From positions 1 to 39,607 of IMG/VR virus record IMGVR_UViG_3300039449_000037: a stretch of 39,607 nt of DNA; one strand, 5' to 3'. This DNA comes from a virus. Numbering within the stretch: position 1 is the first letter of the stretch; every line of letters starts with the position of its first letter. Below are positions 11,101 through 18,373 of the stretch, in pieces. The translations under genes and the position numbers were made by a program. A model generated the notes under the pieces. The model saw only the letters and a program-made list of their open reading frames with translations, did no database searches and had not been told where the DNA came from.

Positions 11101-11590
11101 AATCACCAACAACTTTACTCAGCTTCTCGCTGTGCGCCTTTAATTTACCGTTGGCGAACTCTAATTCGTTGGCGAATTTCTTTTCTGTATCAGCCAGATT
11201 TTTAATATCACCACCGGCACTGGTGATGACTTTTTCTAATTGCGCAACGGCCTTGGTGCTGCCCTGCCATTCTTTTTTGGCGTCACGCGCGGCCACTTTA
11301 GCCTTTTCGAGCGCGACGCCTAACTCTGGTGTTTTTTCTGTTTTAAAAGCTTGTTTTAATTTCTCGACTTCGAGTTGTGCAGAATCAAAAGCGGCTTCTG
11401 CATCGGTTGCGGCTTGGCGGGTGTCGTCGAGGGTTTTTACTGCGTCTTGTGCTTTGTCGAATTCGCTGAGGGTTTTTTCTAATTCAACTGTGCGTTTGTC
11501 GAGTTCGCGCAGATCGTCGGCTGCGTCTTTGGCACCGGGTGATATTGCGTTTTTTACTGACAGCAATAATGAGACGATTTTACTGGCCAT
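8153..11590 (-). CDS. Tail tape measure protein
   Basis: A 1145-residue protein that is helical over most of its length. The N-terminal 170 residues are strongly coiled-coil (ELDKRTVELEKTLSEFD). A tape-measure N-terminal domain follows (about 175-400, with NQFELFNKRLSS and GNQETLEGIILAVGQAWSK), then hydrophobic segments near residues 430-500. A charged Gln/Glu-rich coiled coil lies near the C terminus (about 1010-1090). Tape measures set tail length at about 0.15 nm per residue in known siphoviruses, so this one implies a tail of roughly 170 nm. No lytic domain is visible. Unusually, no frameshifted chaperone pair precedes it. Confidence 0.9.
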   Translation of the reverse strand: MASKIVSLLLSVKNAISPGAKDAADDLRELDKRTVELEKTLSEFDKAQDAVKTLDDTRQAATDAEAAFDSAQLEVEKLKQAFKTEKTPELGVALEKAKVAARDAKKEWQGSTKAVAQLEKVITSAGGDIKNLADTEKKFANELEFANGKLKAHSEKLSKVVGDLKGVDAGARKSSDGIKSFGAKLVGLVAGLAILDKIRDGFTSLGREVYETGNQFELFNKRLSSRELGYVTEFAKDAPQQLAGVADAFIKARTFGLDPMEGSLRALVDTNAKMGGNQETLEGIILAVGQAWSKQKLQQEEAMQLIERGIPVWDLMSQAIGKTVPELQKMSSAGQLGRREIKLLIEEMGGANAGAAADQMDTMGGLVSNLQDRFSQFYRMIADAGVWDYVKGQIKAVSRAFDEMVANGQLEVLAKKISDGFISMAETAKGFAATVYQLSGALVGLGKVWLGLKIVSWYGQLRQVAVGFSSVSAAAGSTTGAVKSLGLALRGVVGVALIQGVYSVVTAYRDLRVAVQELDASQQARMDQQAKLAAEFDKISTSTGVLVSNMADLEAQIKAGNIIVDEQAGLYLNAAQAADELAASQRDLAEAQSQVVINSDMLSGSYKTAQEGLKEAIEDNSKLASVMQSELLTALNGGVEGLGGLAIALRSVEQQGGLTSEQINDSLADALSKLSEPEQSKFGDLVGQALAQVKSGADAAGLSVEYLNRYIESLKQAKLEGALARLGTSQEELTNKITKGFQQSLSDLSVLRDAVKGLGSDSTAAGSEVYEALSGALRNVKTEADKSEFTSSITQFRNEGLITAEQYDELRNSVEDVGDTSEEMGDKGEKGGQRLQDALEGVSDAAEESSRDVRAVAAAMAGWFQGVRGEVAALSESARAAFDNRLGIDSTGPVTEIDAVKQALQGARDVLSKIGTDNLQVFDVTGVNRFKNSVLEAKNETVAAYSEQKLKALEYLDALQSGDGINQQFLTNAERSLSTMNLLGSQDLSTLRNALTAANNQLQQMSDSAEQAADNLQDELDRIRGNTEDIQQREYERAREKLQAELERAQFYGHEAAIKSTERAMRLLEQVRQEQQKKNRAQSANSASSTTSASSGGVSSGNVASSRSVDVNLNLGGNKVTLQGDPSDVDAFLDYLEDYKNRSGA

Positions 11591-11617
11591 TTAATTTAAT
11601 CCGGTTTGTATTTAATC

Positions 11618-11648
11618 AATAAAAAAGCCCCGCGTTTGCGGGGCTTTT
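11618..11648 (-). terminator. Intrinsic terminator between tail tube and tape measure genes
   Basis: The 11-bp arms AAAAGCCCCGC and GCGGGGCTTTT (11623-11633 and 11638-11648) enclose a GTTT loop, with an A/T run on each side. It is perfect, GC-rich and works on paper in both directions. On the minus strand it lies between the very highly expressed tail tube gene and the tape measure, so it could lower expression of everything downstream. Confidence 0.8.
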
Positions 11649-11690
11649 ATTTGGCAGCTATCAAGGATTCCTTGACAGCTCAGGCACCGA

Positions 11691-12437
11691 TTATGCAGGC
11701 ACCCAGATTTTACCGTAGCGGCTGAGGCCCGCGCCGGTGACTGAGGTATCAACCAGCACTTCACCGGACAGCTCTGGGTTAGCAAACTCAGAAGTAATCA
11801 AATCAAGATTTGATGCCGGTGAGAATTTGCAGCGATACAGCACAACTGGCTGCGCCACGCCACCGTTGGCTTCGTTCAGACCTTCAAACACGAGTTCGTA
11901 TTCAAAGCCTGAGTTGACGAGCATTTCCAGCGCGTTGGTTGCCAGTGTGGTGTAACTGACTGAGATCACATCACCGGAGGAAATACCGCCACCGGCAATA
12001 ATTGTGATGCCCAACTGAGTGACATTGTAATCCGTACCGGCAACGTAAGTGGTGTCCCCTGCTTGGTTTTTAACAGCGTATGCCACCGACACATCAGGCT
12101 GATCATCGAACATAACCAACGCGCCTTCGTAGGCGGTTTGTTCTTCATCAACCACCGCCGCTGCCGCCACGGCCGTCGTGCTGCCGTAGAGCATCATGGC
12201 CATGTCCGCAGGGCGTTGCTCTGACAGCGTGAGGCTTAGCCCCATTTTGGTAATACGGTCGATTTTATCGAGGTTGCCACCGCCCACCTGGGTGCGTTGT
12301 GGCTGTGTGATTTCTTCGGTTTCAATCGCTAGGCTAAGTGCGCCCGCATCAGCGATTGGCATCAAGCCAAAGTTAGTATCACGACGACGCAGGTATACCT
12401 GCCCGGCACCGATATAGGTAAAAATATTGCGCGGCAT
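11691..12437 (-). CDS. Major tail tube protein
   Basis: Encodes 248 residues starting MPRNIFTYIGAGQVYLRR behind a GGAGGC ribosome-binding site. The N-terminal two thirds (GALSLAIETEEITQPQRT, KMGLSLTLSEQRPADMAM) have the strand pattern of siphovirus tail tube subunits. The section around residues 115-165 (VSVAYAVKNQAGDTTYVAG, GGGISSGDVISVSYTT) looks like a surface-exposed insert. Position before the tape measure supports the call. A strong terminator follows, which would concentrate transcripts on this abundant protein. Confidence 0.8.
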   Translation of the reverse strand: MPRNIFTYIGAGQVYLRRRDTNFGLMPIADAGALSLAIETEEITQPQRTQVGGGNLDKIDRITKMGLSLTLSEQRPADMAMMLYGSTTAVAAAAVVDEEQTAYEGALVMFDDQPDVSVAYAVKNQAGDTTYVAGTDYNVTQLGITIIAGGGISSGDVISVSYTTLATNALEMLVNSGFEYELVFEGLNEANGGVAQPVVLYRCKFSPASNLDLITSEFANPELSGEVLVDTSVTGAGLSRYGKIWVPA

Positions 12438-12525
12438 AAAGCCTCCTAATTCATTGTTTAAGGATTGTTTGGGTTGGTTTTGTGGGTTGGTTTAGTTGTT
12501 GATCAAGGTTGTGGCCGGTGGCCGG

Positions 12526-12957
12526 TTACGGTTGCGAATCGACGATTCGCAGCGTGATTTCAAACGAGATAACAGCTTTGCCGTTGCCCTTATCTGGGTA
12601 TGCAATGCTGAGTGATTCAATGGTTACGTCGTGCGTTAGTTGCGCATCCCACTTAGCCGCCAAGCTCAGTACGATGTTTTTGCACATGGTGTCCAGATAG
12701 GCCTCCATGTCAGCGGCTTCCATGTCAACGGCCGCATTCCACGGGACGGCGATATCGACACCAAACGGACGTCGCCATATCACGGATTTTTGCCCGACTT
12801 CTTGCTTGCCATCGAGCGTCCAGACCACCGCAAACGCCCCGCTTTCTGGATGTTTTGTTTTGTCGCGGGCATCGACTGGGTTGAGCGCGGCGTCAATGCC
12901 ATCGACACTGACCAATCGCGTTTTTAGCTCGTTGCGGGCTTGCGTTAATTTACTCAT
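12526..12957 (-). CDS. Tail terminator / completion protein
   Basis: Encodes 143 residues. The ATG at 12957 overlaps the end of the preceding gene by 8 bp. The arrangement (N-terminal helix KLTQARNELKTRLVS, then strands, then MEAYLDTMCKNIVLSLAAKW and a final strand pair VISFEITLRIVD) matches tail terminator proteins of the lambda gpU type. These cap the tail tube and join it to the head. It sits directly before the tube protein, the usual order. Called from architecture and order rather than identity. Confidence 0.6.
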   Translation of the reverse strand: MSKLTQARNELKTRLVSVDGIDAALNPVDARDKTKHPESGAFAVVWTLDGKQEVGQKSVIWRRPFGVDIAVPWNAAVDMEAADMEAYLDTMCKNIVLSLAAKWDAQLTHDVTIESLSIAYPDKGNGKAVISFEITLRIVDSQP

Positions 12958-13534
12958 CAATTAGTTCATCCAATAGTTGGCCCAGCGCCACAGAGAGGGT
13001 TTGCTCTGCCTCGTTGCGCACCTGGCTGTCTGGCAATGCCTGATACAGCGCAGCCAGTGATGGCCCCATGGCATCAACCATTTTGCCCTGCCGATAGGTG
13101 TAGGTTTTGCCTTGTTTAGTGGTTTTGCTGTTGCGCGTTGCCAGTGCGGTTTTGCGCTGGCTGCGGGCGTTGATAAAGCCCGCCGCGACTTTACTACCAC
13201 CCACCCAATCGACAATGATTTGTGCCCGCGTACCTTGCCCGCCAACCACACGATGGCGATGGCTGTATTCGCGCACGAGTATGCCCGCACCGCTGAAGTT
13301 GATTCGGGCTGAGTCGTACTTTTGCGAAGCGTCATTAATCGTCATATGTCGCAGCACCACCGCCTGCCGAATACCCGTGGCACGGCTCATGGCGTTAACG
13401 AGATACGACGACCGCAGCGTGCGCGCGGCTTGCGTTGCGGCCTTGCGGGCGATGTCGTCGCCTTTTCTGCCGAGATCATCCAGCAAGCTGAGCACGTCGG
13501 TCATGCCCGATAGCCCTGCGTGATTCGTTGCCAT
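12950..13534 (-). CDS. Minor tail protein Z / head-tail connector family protein
   Basis: Encodes 194 residues. The ATG at 13534 overlaps the preceding stop as TGATG; longer versions of the frame extend far into that gene and are unlikely. The sequence (KAATQAARTLRSSYLVNAMS, TGIRQAVVLRHM, an internal Gly-rich stretch, and a basic segment SQRKTALATRNSKTTKQGK) resembles the prophage minor tail protein Z family (GPZ, lambda gpZ), which acts in tail completion and head joining. Its position between the neck and terminator genes agrees. Confidence 0.65.
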   Translation of the reverse strand: MATNHAGLSGMTDVLSLLDDLGRKGDDIARKAATQAARTLRSSYLVNAMSRATGIRQAVVLRHMTINDASQKYDSARINFSGAGILVREYSHRHRVVGGQGTRAQIIVDWVGGSKVAAGFINARSQRKTALATRNSKTTKQGKTYTYRQGKMVDAMGPSLAALYQALPDSQVRNEAEQTLSVALGQLLDELIDE

Positions 13535-13971
13535 CAGACCGGCTCCGACCAGCGAGTGCGGTGCCAATCTTTGCCCCGCCCTACAGCCCAATCAATGGAT
13601 TTAAAGCAGTGATCTGGGTCAACCTTGTCCAGCATCCAAGCTACTGCGGCATCTACCCACAACCAGTTAAATACCGGCGGGTGATGCCAGTACAATGCTT
13701 TGCCTAAGCGGCTTGAGATCGTTTCTCGGCTGTCGTGCCAAAACAGCGCATTCCACAGCCGATCAAACGCGATCCAGATGTGATACGCCTTTTTACCGGC
13801 AAAGGGTCGCCAACGCGGCACCGCGATCATCAGCGCCAACGGAATACCCGTTAACGGCAACGCCACCGGCAATAAGAGCAACAAGAGCACAACGCCCAGA
13901 CATAAAAAAACCGCCGATATGGCGGTTGATCCTTTTTCAATAATGGGCGCCCAAAAGGGTTGATTAGTCAT
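13534..13971 (-). CDS. Membrane protein encoded within the neck module
   Basis: Encodes 145 residues. Residues about 14-50 are strongly hydrophobic (AVFLCLGVVLLLLLLPVALP, IPLALMIAV) and should form one or two membrane helices, followed by an aromatic cytoplasmic-type tail. The ETISSRLGK motif and the later D-H-C-F-K-S segment recall a small phage protein family of unknown function that I associate with similar motifs. It is embedded by 4-bp overlap on one side and TGATG on the other, so it is co-translated with virion genes despite looking like an inner-membrane protein. Function unknown. Confidence 0.6.
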   Translation of the reverse strand: MTNQPFWAPIIEKGSTAISAVFLCLGVVLLLLLLPVALPLTGIPLALMIAVPRWRPFAGKKAYHIWIAFDRLWNALFWHDSRETISSRLGKALYWHHPPVFNWLWVDAAVAWMLDKVDPDHCFKSIDWAVGRGKDWHRTRWSEPV

Positions 13972-14339
13972 GGTTGTTGCTCCTGTTCGTTTCCCAGTTC
14001 AGTTGATTCAGCCGCAGCTTCTTCGCGCTTTTTCGTAACGAGAGCGTCGATTTCGTCCCAGTCCATCGGCAATGTGCGCTCGTGATACACGTCGTTTTCG
14101 TCGGCGTGTTCGAGCATTGTGCGAAGAGTGAAAAATTCTTCGTTGCTCAAGTAGCCGAGCGGCGTAACCGCTTCGCCAGCTTCGTCTTTGAACTCAAGGC
14201 CCCGCAGTAGCCAGACCGTTAGAGGCTGTCCGTTTTTAGTAACATCGACAGGAATAGGCGTGTGATTAGCGCGGGGAATAACTGATTCAGCAATTAAAAT
14301 AGAATACGTGTCCGCAGGACGGCGGGTGGAAATGCTCAT
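13968..14339 (-). CDS. Unknown phage protein, acidic C terminus
   Basis: Encodes 123 residues, joined to both neighbours by ATGA overlaps. The first half contains PIPVDVTKNGQPLTVWLLRG, a beta-type segment; the second half is acidic and helical, ending in a Glu/Gln-rich tail (AAAESTELGNEQEQQP). No family is recognised with confidence. The small size and acidic helical end are compatible with a tail assembly chaperone or a scaffolding-like factor, which would be of interest since none is found in the usual place before the tape measure. This is only a suggestion. Confidence 0.55.
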   Translation of the reverse strand: MSISTRRPADTYSILIAESVIPRANHTPIPVDVTKNGQPLTVWLLRGLEFKDEAGEAVTPLGYLSNEEFFTLRTMLEHADENDVYHERTLPMDWDEIDALVTKKREEAAAESTELGNEQEQQP

Positions 14340-15064
14340 GATGCTATCTCCAAAATATTAGACTCATTGCCAACCTCGCGCCAATAATCCCACCAACGTT
14401 TCTTTTCAATCTGCATCCAGTCGTCAGGTAATGCGTTTTGTAGTATTACGCCGCGCCAGCCGGGGTCGTTTATGTCTGTAATTGTTGACGTTAAATCACG
14501 CTGGTAGTCAGAGCCTGATTCATCGAAAGGAACGTCGAGAATTAATTCGCCAGCATCTACTACTGATAAGTTTGAGGCAATACCAATAAGCATAGGTAAG
14601 GAGGTCGTTAACACTTGACCTCCAATGGTGTTAAATTTTACCGCGTTTGTTAGGTAGACGCCTGTAGAGGGGGTAAGCTCATCACCGTTTACATAGATGG
14701 ATATGGCATCAGACTCTCTACGAAGGACAATTAAACTTAACTGCCCAGTAATCAAAGTATTTGGAAAACTGACATACCCTGATGTTGCCGAAATTACCAA
14801 AGAAGTTGAATTAAACCAAAACCGGCTTACACCTTCGCCATCCGCCAGAATGTGCATAGCGCTGCTCGTTGGGCATAAAAGAATGGAAATCTCAAAATCC
14901 CCACTCAGCACAACAGGCTCACTCAACTCACCCCATTGAGTGCCGTTGAATTCAAACACTGAACGCTTCAGGTACTCACGATAGCCGTCATCCCCAGGCA
15001 CGAACGGCTTGCGAAACGGCGAGCGTATGGCGCTGTGTGTGAATACTCGTTTAACCGCCGACAT
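14336..15064 (-). CDS. LamG/concanavalin-like lectin-fold virion protein
   Basis: Encodes 242 residues. The ATG at 15064 overlaps the preceding stop as TGATG. After a short N-terminal anchor (MSAVKRVFTHSAIRSPFRK), residues about 40-190 have the laminin-G/concanavalin-like pattern: FEFNGTQWGELSEPVVLSG, FEISILLCPTS, LIVLRRESDAISIYVNGDE and LPMLIGIASN. The C-terminal 50 residues are Trp-rich. Such jelly-roll domains bind sugars or decorate capsids and tails. Its position among neck genes rather than tail fibres suggests a head or neck decoration that could bind host glycans. The fold call is good; the location on the virion is inferred. Confidence 0.65.
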   Translation of the reverse strand: MSAVKRVFTHSAIRSPFRKPFVPGDDGYREYLKRSVFEFNGTQWGELSEPVVLSGDFEISILLCPTSSAMHILADGEGVSRFWFNSTSLVISATSGYVSFPNTLITGQLSLIVLRRESDAISIYVNGDELTPSTGVYLTNAVKFNTIGGQVLTTSLPMLIGIASNLSVVDAGELILDVPFDESGSDYQRDLTSTITDINDPGWRGVILQNALPDDWMQIEKKRWWDYWREVGNESNILEIAS

Positions 15065-15372
15065 CAGAACTGATTCCATTGAATTGTGTATTCGGTGCCG
15101 GTGTCGGTTGGGGTGATGATGACCGACGCCAGCGGCAGGTAGGTATCGAGCACAATGGCGCCGTTTTCTGCGACGATGTTTTCGCCGGCGGCACCCGGGT
15201 TGCGCGCCGTTGCACATCCAGCGGGCACGACAGTAATAGTACAGTCACCCACCGCGCCTTCGATGGCGATGGCTATGCCGGTGAGGTCTGGCGTGATGTC
15301 GCCCGCCGCAACACTCAGGGTGATTACGCCGGTTTCAGTTTTGGTGCCGCTGTAGTTGCTGACCTGTGCCAT
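15064..15372 (-). CDS. Small structural protein of the neck region
   Basis: Encodes 102 residues, all beta in appearance and without charge clusters (TGVITLSVAAGDITPDLTGI, DCTITVVPAGCATAR). It has no signal peptide. It starts 3 bp after the adaptor gene and overlaps the lectin-fold gene as TGATG, so the two are translationally coupled. It may form the base to which the lectin-like protein attaches. The family is not recognised. Confidence 0.55.
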   Translation of the reverse strand: MAQVSNYSGTKTETGVITLSVAAGDITPDLTGIAIAIEGAVGDCTITVVPAGCATARNPGAAGENIVAENGAIVLDTYLPLASVIITPTDTGTEYTIQWNQF

Positions 15373-15375
15373 GTG

Positions 15376-15927
15376 TTAAGCCTCGTGCTGTAAAAAGGTG
15401 ATCCAGCATCGCGTGAGTACGCCGGTGCTGCGTTTTGGGTCGAGTTGTTCGATTCGCCACAGGCTGCCTGCGGCGGTAAATTCTGTCCTTACGGTGGGGA
15501 AGTATTCGCCCGCGTAGAATTCGGCTTGGCGTCGTGGCTCTGTTGTTTCGAGATAGCCGTGGTCGCCTTCGGCTTCGGGCACGTAGCCCAGTAATGCCAC
15601 GCGGGTTGTGAGGTCACCGTCTACGGTGTGGACCTCGCACACATGCCCACGCAGTGCGTTGGCGTTGATGAGCGAATCGAGCTTTTTGCCGTCTGGGTTG
15701 CTGGCACTGGCGATGAGGTAGACGTCATCGCCATTGACGACCGCTAAGCTGCATCCGTTTTGGTAGTCGGCTGACCATCGTGCTCGGATGTTGACGCTTT
15801 GACCGATCAGGCCCGGCTCTCGTGCGCCGTCGGCTTTGTCGGCTGTGATGCCTATGAGCCGTGTTGCTACAACAGCACCGGCTTGGTCACGCAGTGTGGC
15901 TGAGGTGGTGAGTTTGCCCGCTCTCAT
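15376..15927 (-). CDS. Head-tail adaptor/joining protein
   Basis: Encodes 183 residues starting MRAGKLTTSATLRDQAGAVV. This opening, followed by a strand-rich core (VNIRARWSADYQNGCSLAVV, DDVYLIAS), matches the head-tail joining (stopper/adaptor) proteins of HK97-type siphoviruses, which begin with a similar MRAGKL..R-type strand. It is duplicated or extended relative to the usual length of about 110 residues. The ATGA overlap with the connector gene supports a shared neck assembly. Confidence 0.65.
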   Translation of the reverse strand: MRAGKLTTSATLRDQAGAVVATRLIGITADKADGAREPGLIGQSVNIRARWSADYQNGCSLAVVNGDDVYLIASASNPDGKKLDSLINANALRGHVCEVHTVDGDLTTRVALLGYVPEAEGDHGYLETTEPRRQAEFYAGEYFPTVRTEFTAAGSLWRIEQLDPKRSTGVLTRCWITFLQHEA

Positions 15928-16475
15928 GTGCGCACCCTGTAGGCATTTAACATGCCGTTTACGAATTTAAGTGGATTGGTAACAGCCCCGACGATTTCGC
16001 CTTCGCGATTTTCGTACATGCTGCCAATTTGCATGAGCATCCATTTTTTTATGGGCCCCGGCACTGCAGCGGCATCGGTGTAGCCTGCGCTGTATTTGAC
16101 GACGACGCGCTTGCCGTAAAACAGCGGACTTATGAGCATGGCGCTGTCGCCATCCCATAGTTCGAGGTCGTTGGCGGCCATTAGGGCGGCGATGTCTTGC
16201 TCTTCACCGTCGATGGTGAGGGTGTCCACCCCAGTGACTGGCCAGCGCACTAGCTCGATTTCTGCCGTGGCTTTTACATGCAGTTGTTGCCACTGTTGCG
16301 GCATGAGTGCGCGCCCGGTTGCGTTTTCTGCACGTTCACGCGCGGTGACGATGAGACTGTTTAACAGGTCGTCGTGCTCGCTGTGATTGATGCCACCCCG
16401 GTCGGTTTTTACCTGCTCAAGGGTGAGCGGCTCTACCGTGGGGGCGGTGGTCAGTTTGAGGTGGTCGTAGGTCAT
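15924..16475 (-). CDS. Head-tail connector (gp6/phiE125 gp8 type)
   Basis: Encodes 183 residues. The N-terminal LTLEQVKTDRGGINHSEHDD, LLNSLIVTARERAENATGRA, then QQLHVKATAEIELVRWPVT and VDTLTIDGEEQD form the classic signature of the phage gp6-like/phiE125 gp8 head-tail connector family. These form a 12- or 13-mer ring below the portal. Length fits the family. It is followed by the adaptor through an ATGA overlap. Confidence 0.8.
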   Translation of the reverse strand: MTYDHLKLTTAPTVEPLTLEQVKTDRGGINHSEHDDLLNSLIVTARERAENATGRALMPQQWQQLHVKATAEIELVRWPVTGVDTLTIDGEEQDIAALMAANDLELWDGDSAMLISPLFYGKRVVVKYSAGYTDAAAVPGPIKKWMLMQIGSMYENREGEIVGAVTNPLKFVNGMLNAYRVRT

Positions 16476-16484
16476 GGTGTGCCC

Positions 16485-16910
16485 TTAATCTACGATGGTG
16501 CCGGTTAGTGGGTCAGCGGGTTGGTCTTTGGCGTCGAAGCCTAGGACGGCAATGCCGGTTTTTACGCTACCGCCAACCGTGGTGAGCTTGGCACGCACGT
16601 AGCGGAAGCCGCCGTTTACGTCTAACTCACCCGCTTTTAGGTTGATTTGCACTGGCGTATCAGTGGCCAGATCAACCGCCGTACGGCCTTCGATGACTTT
16701 GGCACCGGTGCCTGAATCGTCGGTGGCTTGCTCAAACGCGATAGTGCCCGCGCTTGCTACGGTGCCTACCATGGCAATGGCCATAAGGTTGATAAACATC
16801 GACATATCGACCCAGCCAGTGTTGTAAGAGGCATCGGTCGCGTGCGTGTCGGATTTAAGCGCCGCAACGACGGGTGCGCGCAGCGATGGGTTTAGGTTTG
16901 GATTGCTCAT
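16485..16910 (-). CDS. Putative capsid-associated (decoration-like) protein
   Basis: Encodes 141 residues. The ATG at 16910 follows a GGAG box and is preferred to an upstream TTG. The sequence has the pattern of a small virion protein found after capsid genes in many prophages: a central hydrophobic strand (MAIAMVGTVASAGTIAFEQ), then DDSGTGAKVIEG and GGFRYVRAKLTTVGG. The RYVR motif and expected sandwich fold fit that group. Position directly after the major capsid gene suggests a decoration or head-completion role. The exact function is unproven. Confidence 0.55.
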   Translation of the reverse strand: MSNPNLNPSLRAPVVAALKSDTHATDASYNTGWVDMSMFINLMAIAMVGTVASAGTIAFEQATDDSGTGAKVIEGRTAVDLATDTPVQINLKAGELDVNGGFRYVRAKLTTVGGSVKTGIAVLGFDAKDQPADPLTGTIVD

Positions 16911-16997
16911 GGGCAATTCTCCTGAATTTTAATGGTGTTTTTAAAGGGGTTTGATAAAAGGATTAGCCCGTCCTTGGGCTGAGTTGTTTTTGCTGGC

Positions 16998-18290
16998 TTA
17001 GCCGCGCGCCGCCAAGGTCACGAATTGAGACTTGGTTAAGCTGCCTTTGGCTGGATCGACTGGCTTGGTCAGGAAAGTCTGACCATCCAAGCGTAAACGC
17101 CAGCGGAAGCACTGAAGGCCTTGGTCAAAGTAGAGATGCATTGATTCAGCGTATTTTGCCGCTTTGGTGCGCAGAGCTAAATAGTAACCCTTAGCATCGA
17201 CAAGCTGAATGTCACCCTTGCTACCAGCGGCTTCTGGGTGTTCGTTAAAAATCACCGGACGGCCTAGAAGCAAGCCGTTTGGCTCTTCTTTGTAGCCGCT
17301 GTTTAATGGCGTCCAGAGCGGCTTTCCATCTTCTGTTTTTAGGTCCATCAACTGAGGCAATAGCTCGTGATTGATCTCCCAGTGCGCGTTTTTAATGCTT
17401 GAGGCCAACATACGCGTATACATATTAGCAACGTTTTTTGCGACCAGCGTGCCCGCAGCCTGGCCGCTTTCCTTAGCAACGGTAATGAGCGCACCGCTAT
17501 TCATATAGCCTTTTGGCTTGCCAACTCCGTCGCCCGTACGAATGGCTTCATTAATTGCCCAACGCATTGCCATCGGGGCCATCTCCATCAAACGTCCACC
17601 AAGACGTGGCGCATCTTCAAGGAGGTCTTCCTCAACCGTTACAAACACACTAAGACCATTCAGGTTCATTTGAGCGGCCGTGAGCGAGTTATAAGCCGTC
17701 GGCACAAACTTAGTACCACCCTGATCCCAGTGAGTCTGAATACCAGCAGCCTGCCACGGCGTTGACACATCTTTCAAGAAAGAGACTGAGTTTGACCCAG
17801 TCACCTCGCTGGTAACCATGCCCATCATGTCGCCCGCATCAACTTCCAACAGCTTCCACACCTGATTGCGCACTGCCGGCGGCAGGCTGAAGCCTTCTTC
17901 ACCGCCATTATTGCCAACCACATTAGTTGCTGCAGCCGTTAGGCGCGGATCAATGTTGCCACGCGACGCCTGATAAACCGCTGAGAAGAATTCGCCTTCC
18001 GAAGCAAAGCCGCCCATGGCTTCTAGGTCTTCGTCTTTGGCTTGAGCACCTTGCTTGCTACCCACTGGTGCTGGTTGTGTGCGACGGCCTTGGGTGGTGT
18101 TTAGTTCTTCATCTAGGGCGTCAAACTGTTTTGCTTGGTCGATCTGGGCTTTCAGTTTGTTGCAGTCAGTCGCTAGGGTTTCCAGCTCAGTGGATTCAGC
18201 TTCAGTAAAGTCGCGGTCGGCAGATTCAGCAGCGGCTTTAATCTCCTGAGCGCGGGCCAGTTTTGCTTTGAGTTTTTCTAACAGTGTCAT
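16998..18290 (-). CDS. Major capsid protein, HK97 family
   Basis: Encodes 430 residues. The first 90 residues are a charged coiled coil (LKAKLARAQEIKAAAESADR, TLATDCNKLKAQIDQAKQF), the delta/scaffolding domain that the prohead protease normally removes. The shell domain starts near residue 115 with GNNGGEEGFSLPPAVRNQVW and includes GDGVGKPKGYMNS, KNAHWEINHELLPQL and LLLGRPVIFNEHPE, hallmarks of HK97-type capsids. The protease gene lies directly upstream. The length is typical for a capsid precursor. Confidence 0.93.
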   Translation of the reverse strand: MTLLEKLKAKLARAQEIKAAAESADRDFTEAESTELETLATDCNKLKAQIDQAKQFDALDEELNTTQGRRTQPAPVGSKQGAQAKDEDLEAMGGFASEGEFFSAVYQASRGNIDPRLTAAATNVVGNNGGEEGFSLPPAVRNQVWKLLEVDAGDMMGMVTSEVTGSNSVSFLKDVSTPWQAAGIQTHWDQGGTKFVPTAYNSLTAAQMNLNGLSVFVTVEEDLLEDAPRLGGRLMEMAPMAMRWAINEAIRTGDGVGKPKGYMNSGALITVAKESGQAAGTLVAKNVANMYTRMLASSIKNAHWEINHELLPQLMDLKTEDGKPLWTPLNSGYKEEPNGLLLGRPVIFNEHPEAAGSKGDIQLVDAKGYYLALRTKAAKYAESMHLYFDQGLQCFRWRLRLDGQTFLTKPVDPAKGSLTKSQFVTLAARG

Positions 18291-18373
18291 GGAGTGCTCC
18301 TTTTGACGGGTATGGTTAGCCCCACCGGCCCGATTTGGCAGTGTTGCTGGTTGGTAAAAATTGGGTTGGTTAG

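Noticed and set aside
11040-11594. 184-residue plus-strand ORF
   Set aside because: Lies wholly opposite the tape measure gene, and is Ser/Ala/Leu-rich as expected of an antisense shadow; no ribosome-binding site.
13535-13591. Longer start for the minor tail protein Z-like gene
   Set aside because: Would overlap the membrane protein gene by 58 bases; the TGATG start at 13534 agrees with the coupling used throughout this operon.
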